64,000 nucleotides of DNA from Adiantum capillus-veneris (lineage: Eukaryota > Streptophyta > Polypodiopsida > Polypodiales > Pteridaceae). The notes under the pieces were generated by a model. It saw only the letters and a list, made by a program, of their open reading frames with translations. It searched no databases and was not told where the DNA came from. Of the stretch, positions 1 through 10,560 are shown one piece after another (the first letter of the stretch is position 1; every line of letters starts with the position of its first letter). The stretch lies in assembly GCA_014529385.2 (NCBI GenBank), contig CM043967.1, positions 128,437,182 through 128,501,181 of the forward strand, in the 5' to 3' direction. The position numbers and the translations under genes were made by a program.

Positions 1-272
1 TCTTGGAGGATTCTGCCAGGTAGTTGGGGTCTACTGATGAACTTTTCCTTGTTTTTGATGGGTTTTGGACTCCCTCCTTGGCCCTGCTAGTTTGTCAATT
101 TTGTGACCTTGTACTAGTTTGATTTGTTGTTTTGGTACTGTTGATGCAGTATGGGTTACACACACATGCTCTTGCAAGGTTAATGATCATACCTATCAAA
201 TTTGGTGTAGTGAGATCCACCAAGGTGGTCGCAGCAGGCATAAGCAATTCCAAAAACTCTATGCCCTTGTGG

Positions 273-303
<31 letters not shown>

Positions 304-891
304 AAAATGGGCTTTTGTAGCCCTTTTTTGACTATATGATCCCAGTCTTCCTGGAATGCCCCATTTATACTTACCTTCATTGCTAATATCTTGTTGGGCT
401 CATCACCTGCGGTTCGAACCGTTCGTCATTCTGACACTCGGTTTACAAATGACATTCGATCTATAGTTTTGATCCTTCAAAAGTTGGCTCAAAATTCATC
501 TTGTGTTGAATTTTTCCATATCTGCCTTGTTTGAAGTCCTTGCTTTGAAGTTTCGGCGTTTGCTTTCAAAAGTCAATTCTGACTTTTCTTGCTCGACTTA
601 TCAATTTTTTGTTGATTACCTATCACTTTTTGTTTTTTTGTAAAAGAAAATTATTTACAATGATTATTAGTCGGCCAAAAATTAGCCAGAATTAGTGTCA
701 CCTCCCTTATATACATACTCTTATGCCGGTATTAGATGGTGACGGTATGGCTCATGATTATGCCAACTAAGAGTCTGTCAGGCTCTGAAAAACTTGTGTT
801 TTTTTAAGAAACGGGGAAGAAAAGGAAACGAAACGAAGAGAAAAGAAGTAGGATGATAATAATGGTATATACAAATGGTACTCCAACTACA
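1..891 (-). repeat. Family-1 LTR, copy A, cut by window start
   Basis: On the minus strand this begins TGTAGTTGG directly after a polypurine tract, as a 3' LTR should. It matches copy C at 58088-58982 and copy B (inverted) at 33750-34650 almost base for base. A TATA-like CTTATATA sits at 706-713, only about 180 bp inside the LTR. A CT microsatellite lies at 273-298 and a CGGTTCGAACCG-type palindrome near 410-422. The rest of the LTR, about 1.4 kb including the large palindromes seen in B and C, lies before position 1. Confidence 0.8.
273..298. repeat. (CT)n microsatellite inside the family-1 LTR
   Basis: This is an uninterrupted CT dinucleotide run. The same site holds a longer AG run in copy B (34342-34386) and another CT run in copy C (about 58361-58390), so its length varies between copies. 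Confidence 0.95.
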
Positions 892-905
892 TTTCCCCCT
901 TCCTA
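892..905 (-). other. Polypurine tract of family-1 element, copy A
   Basis: On the minus strand the sequence is AGGAAGGGGGAAA immediately before TGTAG of the LTR. The pol stop codon TAG overlaps its 5' edge at 903-905. This is the plus-strand priming site expected next to a 3' LTR. Confidence 0.8.
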
Positions 906-1532
906 GAGTGAGTCGTCCGCGACCAGCATGTGTCAGAGTGCATGGGAATAAAGCACGTGTCTATGCATAGCCGTATAGTGTGGCTCTTTGATGCTCATGG
1001 AGGATATGCATGGTAAAACAAATTGTTGTGCAAGAGATAGGTGTTGAAAAATATGCTCAGTGGCTAATGGTGGCGAGGTTCCTTGGAAGCTGCATGGTCC
1101 GAACAATAGTAGTTGTAGAAGGCGTGCTCTATGTTTGACTGTGACCTGCAAGAGTTTTTACGCTACCGATGGGGTCGATTGTTGGAATTTTTTGGGTTGC
1201 CATCGAAATTTCTTAGGTATGGATCCACTATGAGAGGCGTCGTGAAGGCGATGTTGTTTTGGTTGCCATACCCATTTGAGTGTGGTTGGATGTCAAAGAG
1301 AGTGGTCCTTCGGTTTAGGCCGTTTGACAACAGCGGTGGGCAATTCGTGATGGTTTAATTTTTTTGTAGGCAATGTAGGTTTACGTGTATTGATTTGGTG
1401 TTTAGGTATCCACAACTGCCTAGGGTTGGTTTCCATGATTGATTTATTAACCCATATTTTTGCAAGTTTATGTGGCCTAAGACTGTCCATTTTTTCCTCT
1501 GTTTGCGACTTGAACCCCATAGTGTTGGGGCA
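903..1532 (-). pseudogene. C-terminal tail of family-1 pol, copy A
   Basis: This stretch lies between the extra protease domain and the polypurine tract. No known domain is recognised. The frame is broken by indels around 1350-1530; pieces correspond to the tail frames of copies B and C. The last residues before the stop read LVADDSL, an acidic ending that resembles many gypsy pol C-termini. No signal peptide or transmembrane stretch typical of an env-like protein was seen, so I treat it as an extension of pol. Confidence 0.55.
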
Positions 1533-2051
1533 TTAGAGGTTCCTGTGTGATTTTCTAAAAGTGGAGTAGTTAACCACATTAGCCTTGGCCCCTGTGTCCA
1601 CTAACGCTCTTTTGGTGCCGTCGTTGATAAGTTGTAACTGAATGCGTAGATCCATCCCTCCTAACCATGTAGTTGTCGTTTGTATGGATGCTATCGGAGC
1701 ATCCTGAACAGCCACATCCTGTTGTTCTTTCCTCTGGAAGTTTGCTTTTTTCCTTTGGTTCAATATTCTGAGTTTGGCCTCCTGCTGTGCTTGTTCCCGA
1801 ATGTCTTGTGCTTGACATCTCCGTTGAGCTGAAGCATGGAGTGTTGCGAGCTCATCTGGTGTCAGCGGAAAAAGATATTTCTTTAACTGCAACAACCACT
1901 CGTCCAATTAGGCATCGCCTCTCCTGCCAATGTTGCAAGCCTTAATGGCACCACTTTGCGATATATCATGGATCACAAAAGGCCCCATTCCTCGCTTTTT
2001 GAGTTTTTTGGAGTGTTGTTTCAGGGTGTACATGAGAATGTAATCCCCTAT
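1533..2051 (-). pseudogene. Family-1 pol: GPY module, Q-rich linker and C-terminal retropepsin, copy A
   Basis: Reading on the minus strand, the end of an integrase GPY/F module (GPFVIHDISQ, then a conserved LKKYLFPLT) is followed by a Q/R/K-rich linker that is probably helical. An aspartic-protease domain then starts with ALVDTGAKANVV; the DTGA codons are at about 1587-1598. Family knowledge: DTGA is the catalytic loop of retropepsins, which cleave Gag-Pol and are normally encoded upstream of RT. Here it lies downstream of integrase. In this copy indels cut the domain just after YSTFRK; copy B keeps the whole domain. Confidence 0.75.
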
Positions 2052-2781
2052 CTAGAACTCCTTACCAATCACGTGTTGATCATAAAAAGATTTCATTTTC
2101 TTTTTCTGAGCATATATCCGAGCTATCGCTTTAAGTTTAGTTTCATAGAGTTGTTCTAGGGTGTCTAGTCTCTCCGATAGCTCATGGCCCATCCATCCTA
2201 ATTGTGTTGCCACTCTAAGGGATTTGACTAGGAATTCCAATGGTAGTATCACATTAATTTTGAATACCAGGTTAAAGGGAGTTATTCCAATGGAGGTTTT
2301 AAAAGTTAGGCGGTAAGCCCATAAGGTAGTGTGTACCTTTTGATCCCAATCATTTCTTGAGTCACTGACTATTTTGGTGAGCATTGTGCATAGGATTTTG
2401 TTGGTACTCTCTGCCTGTCCGTTGGCTTGCGGGATGATATGGTGATGACTTTCGATGGACCACCATGAATTTGTCAAGGAGCGTCTCAATGACGTTGTTC
2501 ACAAAGTGTGTTCCTCTATAGCTTACTATTTTGATTGGTAGTCCATACCACGTAAAGATATTTTTAAAAAGGAACTGAGTTGTAGTCCTTGCATCATTTT
2601 TTTGGGTTGCTTTGCTTCCACCAACTTCGTCATGTAATCTGTTGCTACGATGATGTATTGTGCGTGTGTCTTGTATCCTTGAGGGTTAATGGGACCAATG
2701 AAGTCAATGCCCCATTTGGAAAAATCATGTACTCCCATCATCGGCCTCAGTGGCATTTCATCTCTCCTCAGGGGTGGTTTT
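2052..2781 (-). pseudogene. Family-1 integrase catalytic core, copy A
   Basis: The core (rve fold) inserts cDNA into the host genome. The first catalytic Asp is visible in KWGIDFIGP and the Glu in NGQAEST. The second Asp position reads IVSYRGTHF, with TAT at 2518-2520, so the central Asp of the D-D-E triad is Tyr. The frame is also interrupted near 2490-2525. The N-terminal zinc-binding part is separated from this core by the solo LTR at 2786-5373. The same Tyr occurs in B and C, so the defect predates their spread. Confidence 0.85.
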
Positions 2782-2785
2782 GTGC
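2782..2785. other. Target-site duplication GTGC, left
   Basis: GTGC directly abuts the terminal TG of the solo LTR and is repeated at 5374-5377 on its other side. A 4-bp duplication also flanks the complete element at 41308-53620. Confidence 0.85.
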
Positions 2786-5373
2786 TGAGGCGGTCCTAGG
2801 CGAGCAACAAGAAGAGCGGCCTCTAAACACCCTTCGAGGCTCCCGTGCTGCTCAATTGGGGTTGGGGCAAGCACAATCAGAGACAACAATGAGCCACAGC
2901 CAGAAACCAAACAAGAAAAGGGGCACCACCTAGTTGTAGATGCGAACTAGGACGCACGTGATATCTCCTTGTACTCAAACGCACAAAGAGAGGGGAATGC
3001 AAGATAGCCACACACACCAAACACAAACATTCACCACGCTAGAGAGAGGTAAAGAGCACAAATCAACTTGAGCAACTCAGTCTTAGCCTTAAAGACTAGA
3101 TGCACACAAAGCTTGATGAGAAATAGAGAGACAACACAAAACTTGACCTTGTTGCCAATACACAAATTGTCTTAGGGTCACGGGAGCCCTCTCATCGAGC
3201 ACCCTCTTACAATTGACCTTTTAGGCAAACAATTCAACAAGTCCTCAAACCACCAAGCATGAAATGGCACAACAAACTTCAAGGACAATATACCTTCAAC
3301 CACCTGATGAGCCAACTTATCAAGTCAATTTGGAGAGAAGAGTCGTAGTTGCAGCATACAATTGCACCCAAAACTATAAATCTTATTTATGCACAAGAGT
3401 AGGCTACAAGTGTGGTGAAGAGTATGGCATACAGTCCACTCCTCTAGATGGCATAACTAACTTCAAGCTTCTCCATGCACCTATGTGTAATGATGGAATA
3501 GAGCACTCACAATGCACACACTCTACACAACTAGGCTTGAAGAGTGGTGTGTTATGTGTTGAGAATGGTGTGGTGTAGTGTGATCATGTGTTGATTTACA
3601 AGGGAGAGAAGGGATCTATTTATAGGTTTTAGAAGCCCCGATTTGGATTAGGCCTAATCAAGTTTATTTGAAGGAGTAAAACATTATACATATTTTTATT
3701 TTTTTAATGAGGGTGGGTCTCTCTTGTCCTTTGAGTCACATGGATGTGGGCTCAAGGGAAGATAATTATTGAGGATGAAAGGAGAGGGATTGAGTGAATA
3801 ATTTGGGAGGGCCTACTCTAGTAGAGGGTGTATTTTACAATAAGGTTAGTGGTTAGTAGTTAGTAATTATCACTAAAAAATATTTACAAAATCATTCACC
3901 AAATGGTGATATATATGATGAGAAAAGTTAGAGAAGGGATAAGCTTGTAAAGCAAGGTTGAAGCTTGGAGAAGTTGACATTCACCTCTTTACAGCATCGG
4001 TAGAAGAAGCGGTCAGCATGGCGAAGTAACGCGTGTCGATGAAGCTATGTTATCTTCAAACCTTGGAAAATTCATGATAAAGCTTCATTTGCAGAGGTTA
4101 TCTTTGGATTTTTGTTGAGTTTTTGAAGTTCTTTACAAAGTTGAAGAGAGTATGGTAATATGGACAGATATGTAGAGAGAAAGGGGGACACATAGGGTGT
4201 AGAAATGGAGGATGAAGGCTATGGAGGTGTGAGAGATGTGGCAATGGTGAAGAGGGTGAATTAGTACATGGGAGTTGCAGGTTTGGGAGTGGGAAGGAGA
4301 GGGAGGAGTGTGTGTGAAAGAGGAAAATGATAAAGTGGAAGAGGGAGTGTGGCTGCATAGCATGGGCAAACTGGGGTCCACCAATAAAATCATAGCTCAC
4401 AGCTCGTAGCTCAAAAAAATATGAACAAAATTTAGGTGAAAGTTCAGCTCACGAGCTACAACTTTTGTTTGTATCACCTTTTCAAATTCGGGGAGCATGT
4501 GATCTTTAAAAATTCAGCAAAATCGACTGTTTTTTCCACTGCACAAAGTCCTTGTGAGATCCTTCTTTGAATGATTCTTTTGAATACCTCCAAGAGTGAG
4601 CTCCCCATGGTGCATGCATGCATTCCACATACCCTTGACCTTATTTGGTAGGTCTATAATTGAAGATATTGTTGAGATCATGATATAAATGAATAATACA
4701 ACTAAAAAAATCAAATATTGAGGGGTCTAAAAAAATATGTACATATCAAATATAAATAATATAGATGGAAAAAATATAAAGGGGTCAAAATAAATCTCTC
4801 TCATTATAAGTCTACCATAAAAAGATGAATATTTTTTGTGGTCTAATTTATGAGAGTAATAAAGAATAGAGGTAGGAAGGAAAAAATCACAATAGTGAAA
4901 AAATATACACATAAATAGAACTAGTTTTTTTGGATTTTTGTTAGGATGGAGTTACACCAAAAATAAGAGAAGCTTGCATGAAATTATTTTTATATGGAAT
5001 AAAGAGTATGCAAAATGGTAAGAAAAAATATGTTAATGGTGAGTCAATGTACATAGCATAAATAACACACCATAGGTAGAAATATTTAAATAAATACCAA
5101 AATAATTATGAAAAATCCTTTTATTTAGGCCCTATATACAATGAAATATTTACACACAAATGGGCCATACTATACTTATATTTTTTATTTTTTTGGCTCA
5201 ACTAGCCCAGTGACTAGCTAATTAAGGGTTTTTAAGAAGATATGGGAAAAGTCCCCTAACTCACACACACCTATATACAGTGAAATGGTAGGGATAGCCA
5301 CAGTGTTTGGATGATTTTAGTAGGGTGGGTTAACTCACTATGGCAATTACGAAGAGCCGAAAAATGGCTATCA
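2786..5373 (-). mobile_element. Solo LTR (Tat-lineage LTR family) inserted in integrase, copy A
   Basis: This 2588-bp unit reads TGATAGCC...CCGCCTCA on the minus strand and is flanked by GTGC duplications. Its ends match the LTR ends of the complete element at 41308-53620 (TGATAGCC...CCTCA), and its interior is alignable to those LTRs but diverged. A TATA box CCTATAAATAG is at 3616-3626, giving a U3 of roughly 1.75 kb and R-U5 of about 0.8 kb. It lies in the same orientation as the interrupted pol gene. The uninterrupted 104-codon frame at 3264-3578 (plus strand) is antisense to R-U5 and resembles no known protein. Confidence 0.9.
3616..3626 (-). promoter_or_regulatory. TATA box of the solo LTR, copy A
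   Basis: CCTATAAATAG on the minus strand. The same motif is at the equivalent place in every LTR of this family in the window (15776-15786, 30774-30784, 42145-42156, 51793-51804). Confidence 0.7.
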
Positions 5374-5377
5374 GTGC
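5374..5377. other. Target-site duplication GTGC, right
   Basis: Second copy of the duplication flanking the solo LTR at 2786-5373. Removing the LTR and one copy would rejoin the zinc finger to the integrase core. Confidence 0.85.
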
Positions 5378-5744
5378 GTTGACATTCATCGCGTCGTTTG
5401 ACATATGTGGTTGCATCCATGAACAGGGTCGGCCACCATATGCCTGAGTGTAGCACTAGCTTTGCCATTTTATCAACCGAGAAGTGTCCTCCGGTTTGTC
5501 CCAAGTGTGCTTGATCTAGGATGACGTAATATTCGCTTTCTGTAGCACACAGCCGTAATTGTTTGTCCTTTCCCCACCTATACAGTTGGTTGGCAATGAG
5601 CAGATAGTCTCTGGCCTCTTCCTTGACGATTTTCCTTCTTACTTTGTCCCATTCTGCTGGAAAGGTTTTGTTTTTAAAGTACTCAATGATGTGAGCACTC
5701 CATTTAGGTGCTTGTACTATACGAAACATTGTGGCATGTTCCAC
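5378..5744 (-). pseudogene. Family-1 pol: second integrase H2C2 zinc-finger module, copy A
   Basis: The module runs from a linker (PAEWDKVRRK, LYRWGKDKQLRLC) to an H2C2 region. The two His are in AHLGQTGGHF. The first Cys position is Arg (VKRRDEC; GCG on the plus strand at 5391-5393) and only the second Cys remains (5382-5384). H2C2 fingers form the N-terminal domain of retroviral-type integrases and bind zinc. Loss of one ligand should cripple it, and the same change is in copies B and C. The reading frame runs into the solo LTR, which supplies a meaningless tail and stop. Confidence 0.85.
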
Positions 5745-6147
5745 TGGGGGCTATATTATACATCTAACACAGGATTTTACATATTTATGGACATTGTATT
5801 CCATGTTTGGCCAGTAGACACCCAGTCTTTGTAACCATTGGCCTGTCAGTGTTTCACCAGTGTGAAATCCCGTATTTTGTATATGAGCTTGTTTGAGGTA
5901 GTAGGTGGTATCCTCAGACTGTACACAGTCTCAGTATCCCATCCTTACCGTGTTTGTACAGCCGTTCTGCTAAAAGGATAAGATTCCGTGTTTGATGGAT
6001 CATTGATGGTTGTCTTTCTATTTACAAAGAGCCGATTGTGAGTAGAGGCATGGCCTCTTCGCTCCATTGCGGCACTATTTCTATGTTAAACAGATATGAA
6101 TCAGGAGGTTCATCATCAACACCCGCAGGTGATTCCCCATGAAATAG
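5745..6147 (-). pseudogene. Family-1 pol: linker and first H2C2 module, copy A
   Basis: Upstream of the module above is a second, diverged copy of the same linker-plus-finger unit: LYKHGKDGILRLC, then H-x6-H (AHIQNTGFH) and a complete C-x2-C (CVRC, codons at 5760-5771). Both His and both Cys are present here, unlike in the downstream finger. Several stops and a frameshift interrupt the linker around 5930-6050. Standard gypsy pol carries only one such module between RNase H and the integrase core. Confidence 0.75.
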
Positions 6148-6528
6148 TCATGAAAGATGATCTGCTCTCTGGTGTGTGGTCCCGTTTTTTACAACCACCA
6201 TGAATTCAAACTCAAGGAACAGTATAAACCAGTGAACAATTCTTCTAGTGTTGCAAGGTTTGTTTACTAGATATAGCAGTGCTTGATGATCCACGAAGAA
6301 GACAAACTTGTTTGCTAGAAGGTAGTGTCTAAATTTCTTGACAGCATAGATCATTCCCAGACCTTCTCTTTCCGTAGTGGTGTAATTTCTCTCTGCGTTG
6401 TTTAGTTGTCAACTGGAGTAGCAAATGGAAAATTCCATTTTCTTCTCTCCTGCCTGGGCTAATATGCATTGAATGGCATAGGCCGATGCATCCACATGGA
6501 GATGGAAGATTTTGCTCCAGTCAAAGGC
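6148..6528 (-). pseudogene. Family-1 RNase H, copy A
   Basis: This is the RNase H domain that degrades the RNA strand of the RNA-DNA hybrid. LHVDASAYA (first Asp), a Glu in the TEREGLGM region and FFVDHQALLYL (later Asp) are readable, so the catalytic acids appear preserved. An in-frame stop follows the ICYSS segment near 6410. It continues directly from RT and is followed by the first H2C2 linker. Confidence 0.8.
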
Positions 6529-7593
6529 TTACAAAATTGGAGCTGAAATCAAATGTTGCTTCAATTTTTGGAAAGCTTGCTCACATTCCTTTGCCCATAC
6601 GAACTTAGTTATGAGAGCGTACAATGGCTTAGCTATTACATCATACATATATATGAAACGTCGGTAGTATCCACAATGCCCCATAAATGCTTGCATTTCT
6701 TTTATCTTTGTTGGTCTCGGTAGTGCAGCAATTGTCTGCACCTTTTCTTGATCAGTTGAAATGCCGTTTTTGGACACTACGTGGCCCAGAATTCTACCCT
6801 GTCTTACCATGAAGACACATTTTTCCAGGTTTAAGAAGATACGATACGTTCTACATTTTTCAAATACTTTTTCCAGATGAGTGATGTGGTCACTTCGTCG
6901 ATGGGAATGAACACAAAGATCATCCATGTAGATACTCCAAAAATTGTCTGAGATATTTTTTGATGCGTGGGTCATTAGTCTTTGAAATGTGGCCAGGTCA
7001 TTGGTCAAGATAAAAGGCATTAACCTGTATGCCAATATACCCCACTCTGTCGCAAAATCTATCTTATGTTGATCTTCCGCCTTAATCGTAAATTGGTTGT
7101 AGCCTGAGAACCCATCCAAGAAACTATAGGCCTCTTTCGCTGCTACTCTCTCAATAACATGATCAGTTATTGGCAGTGGGTAGTTATCCCTGATGGTGGC
7201 TGCATTTACTTGCTTGAGGTTTACACAAACATGCGGCTTGCCATTCTTTTTGGGTACCACCACAATCGGGGACACCCACTCTGTGTGCTCAATCTCGTAG
7301 ATAAACTCAGCGTCCCTCAGTTTGTCTATTTCCTCCTTGATTTTCTTTGCAAAAGTTTCATTGTACGTGTAAGGACGTTGTCTATGTGGTATGGCATCAC
7401 TCTTTAAGAGAATCATGTGCGGACATATCTCCGGATCTATCCCCTTTAGATCTTTGTATGACCATGCAAAGACATCTTTATATTGCCTAAGTGTATCGAC
7501 TAGAAGTTTCTCTTCCTCTTCAGTAAGGTCCGTGGAAATATAGCCCGGTTTAGGATCCTCTCTTGGTTCTGCTAAGTTGATGCTTTTCGTGTT
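6529..7593 (-). pseudogene. Family-1 reverse transcriptase, copy A
   Basis: The 295-codon open stretch at 6529-7416 is a nearly complete gypsy RT. It has EHTEWVSPIVVVPKKNGK, then FSGYNQFTIKAEDQHKI, the catalytic box IYMDDLCVHS and the thumb GHCGYYRRF. The active-site motif is YMDD where plant gypsy elements usually have Y/F-L/V/I-DD. Upstream residues (DVFAWSYKDLKGIDPEI) are the typical pre-RT segment. RT copies element RNA into cDNA in cytoplasmic particles. Only copy A retains this region; B starts downstream of it and C runs out of the window. Confidence 0.9.
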
Positions 7594-8475
7594 TTAAGGC
7601 CCATCATATGAAGTTCCTGGTTCTTTGGGATCTTGTTTGGGTTTTTGCACCACTATCTTCCTATCTTGAATGGTATACTTCTTATAGTGGGATGGTGCAT
7701 CGAATTTATCATCATTTGATTCCTCGTCAGTTTCCATTTCTATTGTCCAAACTTCTTTCAATGCTCGTTTCAAATCATTGTATTTGACTTTACGCTCCAT
7801 CTTGGACAACTTAAACGATTTTTCGGTATCTTTCTCTTTTTTTGGTTTTTGTTTTGATGTTGTTTTGGTTGAGTCGGGTTTCATATATCACCCTGAAATC
7901 CTGTCCTTGAGGCAATCAATTACTTCGACTAATCTCAAGTACTGTGTTTTGTCAGTCAGTTGAGGTACTGAGTCCTCGTTGTGCTTGTTGTGGTCATTTC
8001 TGCGTTTATCCCGATACCTGTGTTGTCTTCGAGGGTTTTGGTTTGGGAAATCATAGTAGATCACTCGCCGATCCTTTCGTTTGATGCTCTGGATCGAGCT
8101 ACTAGACAGCTCATCGTCCGCGTTATCCTCTAGCATCTTATCAGTTGAGTCTTGAAAATCTTCTTCGTCATTCGTTTGGACAAGGTCCCTTACAGAGATT
8201 TCTTCTACTATGTGTCGGCATTCAGTCACCCCTTCCTTGTCAGGTACGCCTTCCTCGGTCTTCGGAGTTAGGTGGACATTCATCATCTGGAATGGAATGA
8301 TATCATACCCTTCCTCATCACAAAATTTGGTGAGGGTCACTTCGTTGACACAAACATCAAGAGTACCTAGTATTTGTTGCCATCCAAATGGTTCGAGCAT
8401 CTCTTCTGGAAAAGGCTCTGGTATGTACACTTCATCTTGTGCAGTCCTATTGATAGCCGTCCTTTTGGCTCTCAT
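7594..8475 (-). pseudogene. Family-1 pol N-terminal linker, copy A
   Basis: Two adjoining open stretches (7594-7884 and 7888-8475) read toward RT. They encode charged, low-complexity sequence, including an acidic/serine run DDELSSSSIQSIKRKDRR and a basic stretch, plus a more ordered start (PEPFPEEMLEPFGWQQIL). No DTG/DSG protease loop and no CCHC knuckle is visible in these roughly 290 codons. That matters because retropepsin is normally encoded in this general area. The gag and true N-terminus are lost beyond 9291. Confidence 0.6.
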
Positions 8476-9291
8476 AAAATGTTTTAAGAAGCCACTTCAT
8501 CCCAAAGAAACACCCTAGAACAATGACTAGGCTTGCTTTTTCATTGTAAATCGTGTGTGTGCGTTTAGGATTTTTATCACATTTGTTTTATCAAATCATT
8601 GAGTGAGTCATTGGGCTAGGAGACAAAAAAATAAATTTATAATATTACGGTCACCCCTTACAGAGATTTCGTCTACTATGTGTCGGCATTCGGTCACCCC
8701 TTCCTTGTCAGGTATGTCTTCCTCGGTCTTCGGAGCTAGGCAGACATTCATCATCTGGAATGGAATGATATCATACCCTTCCTCATCACAAAATTTGGTG
8801 AGGGTCACTTCGTTGACACAAACATCAAGAGTACCTAGTATTTGTTGCCATCTAAACGGTTCGAACATCTCTTCTAGAAAAGGCTCTGGTATGTACACTT
8901 CATCTTGTGCATTGCTATTGATAGCCGTCCTTTTGGCTCTCAGAAAATGTTTTAAGAAGCCACTTCATCCCAAAGAAACACCCTAGCACAATGACTAGGC
9001 TCGCTTTTTCATTGTAAATCCTGTGCGTGGGTTTAGGATTTTTATCACATTTGTTTTATCAAATCATTGAGCGAGTCATTGGGCTAGGAGACAAAAAAGT
9101 AAATTTATAATATTACGGTCACCCCTTACAGAGATTTCGTCTACTATGTGTCGGCATTCGGTCACCCCTTCCTTGTCAGGTGCGTCTTCCTCGGTCTTCG
9201 GAGTTAGGCAGACATTCATCATCTGGAATGGAATGATATCATACCCTTCCTCATCACAAAATTTGGTGAGTGTCACTTCATTGCCACAAAC
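8187..9291. repeat. 468-bp tandem repeat, about 2.4 units, at the 5' break of copy A
   Basis: Units start at 8187, 8655 and 9123; the third stops at about 9291 where copia sequence begins. Each full unit contains part of the pol linker (encoding the EPF...GWQQILGTLDVCVNEV segment) followed by about 180 bp of non-coding sequence with GGCTAGGAGACAAAAAA. Units differ by scattered substitutions. The tandem array is seen only in copy A. Confidence 0.9.
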
Positions 9292-10093
9292 AAGGATTCT
9301 TTGCCAACATGATGCTGCTAATATTGTCACAATATATAATGACACTATCAAGATAGTCAAAACCAAAGTCTACCACAAGTACTCTCAACCATGACTCTTC
9401 ACATGCTGCCAAAGTTGCTCCACGATATTCAGCTTCTGTACTTGATAATGCTACAGTTGATTGCTTCTTTCTACTCCAACTTATCATACCATTGCCAATG
9501 GACAATGCATAACCACTTGTAGATCTTCTATCCATAAAATCTTCTGCCCAATCTGCATCTGTGTAACCATAAATACAAAGCTTCCCATTCTTTTCATAAA
9601 ACATTCCATAACTAACAGTGTCTTTCACATATCTCATAATCCGTCTCACTGCATCAAGATGAATTTTACATGGCTTTTGCATGAATTGACTCACAACACC
9701 CACTGCATAACTCAAATCTGGCCTTGTTATTGTCAAGTAAATAAGGCTTCCAACCATCTTGTGATACATAGTGACATCCTCAATGTAATGTCCATCATCA
9801 AACAACTTCACATTTTGATCAAGAGGTGTATCAACCGGTTTGCACGCTGTCATTCCATACTTCTCAAGAATATCCAGCGCGTATTGTCTTTGTATCATCC
9901 AAATTCCTAATAAAGTGTCGACAATTTCAATTCCCAAGAAATATCTCAACTCACCAAGGTCCTTCATGTTGAATTCTCTCAACAAACTCTTCTTGACATG
10001 AAAAATTTGCTCATCATGACTTCCAGTGAGAATCAAGTCATCAACATAGATAACAATAACGACGATCTCTCCATCAACATGCTTCAAAAACAA
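9278..10093 (-). pseudogene. Copia RT C-terminal half and RNase H
   Basis: The frame begins at SLFLKHVDGEIVVIVIYVDD, containing the copia catalytic YVDD, then LTGSHDE and the GMTACKPVDTPLD segment. RNase H follows with YTDADWAED, SSTEAEYRG and CDNISSIMLAKNP. The last codons, after LAKNP, belong to flanking sequence, so the domain is cut before its final helix. The upstream junction lacks the palm segment (see 10118-10551). Confidence 0.9.
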
Positions 10094-10117
10094 TGAGTGA
10101 TCAGCAGTAGACTATTT

Positions 10118-10551
10118 CTATGGCTGTATCATATAAACTTCTTCTTCCAAGTCACCATTCAAGAATGCATTATCGACATCCATTGGCCGTAACTTCCAAT
10201 CGAACATACTTGTCATTGCTATCACCAATCTGACTGTTGTCATCTTTGCAACTAGACTAAATGTCTCATCATAATCAAGACCTTTTGTTTGTGCATAATC
10301 TTTAGCAACAAGCCTCGCTTTGTATCTTTCCACACTACCATCTGACTTGCACTTGACTTTGTATACCCATTTTGAACCAATTTCTTTCTTCCACTTGGAA
10401 AGCGAACCAAATCCCAACTGTCATTCTTCACAAGAGCACCCATCTCATCATCCATAGCTGACTCCCATTCTGATTTTCCAATTGCCTCTTGAAAACATGT
10501 AGTCTCTTTATGTTGCACACGTGAAACCATGTATGCATAATGTGTACGCAT
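10118..10551 (-). pseudogene. Copia RT N-terminal half
   Basis: Reads GSKWVYKVKCKSDGSVERYK, ARLVAKDYAQTKGLDYDETF and MDVDNAFLNGDLEEEVYM, the fingers and first palm motif of copia RT. A frameshift separates the 10252-10551 part from the rest. Between VYMIQP and the next frame the expected stretch of about 45 residues (the ALYGLKQ-type motif) is absent and two stops are present, so RT is internally deleted. Confidence 0.85.
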
Positions 10552-10560
10552 GTAACCGTT

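Noticed and set aside
3264-3578. 104-codon ORF unchanged in three places (3264-3578, 30821-31135, 61357-61671) as a possible conserved gene
   Set aside because: It lies antisense to the R-U5 part of the solo LTR and is unchanged only because the three LTR copies are recent duplicates. It resembles no protein and is not preserved as a frame in the LTRs of the complete element.
4098-4400. Pro/Ser/His-rich frames in the LTRs (4098-4400, 30007-30300, 62192-62494)
   Set aside because: They lie in the U3 of the solo LTR, are low-complexity, and the overlapping frames are equally open; no coding signal beyond composition.
5271-9291. Endogenous caulimovirus (plant pararetrovirus)
   Set aside because: An integrase with zinc fingers, a polypurine tract and an LTR are all present, and no movement protein or coat-protein zinc motif typical of caulimoviruses was seen.
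8187-9291. CRISPR array
   Set aside because: The repeat unit is 468 bp with coding sequence and no spacer structure; the genome is eukaryotic.
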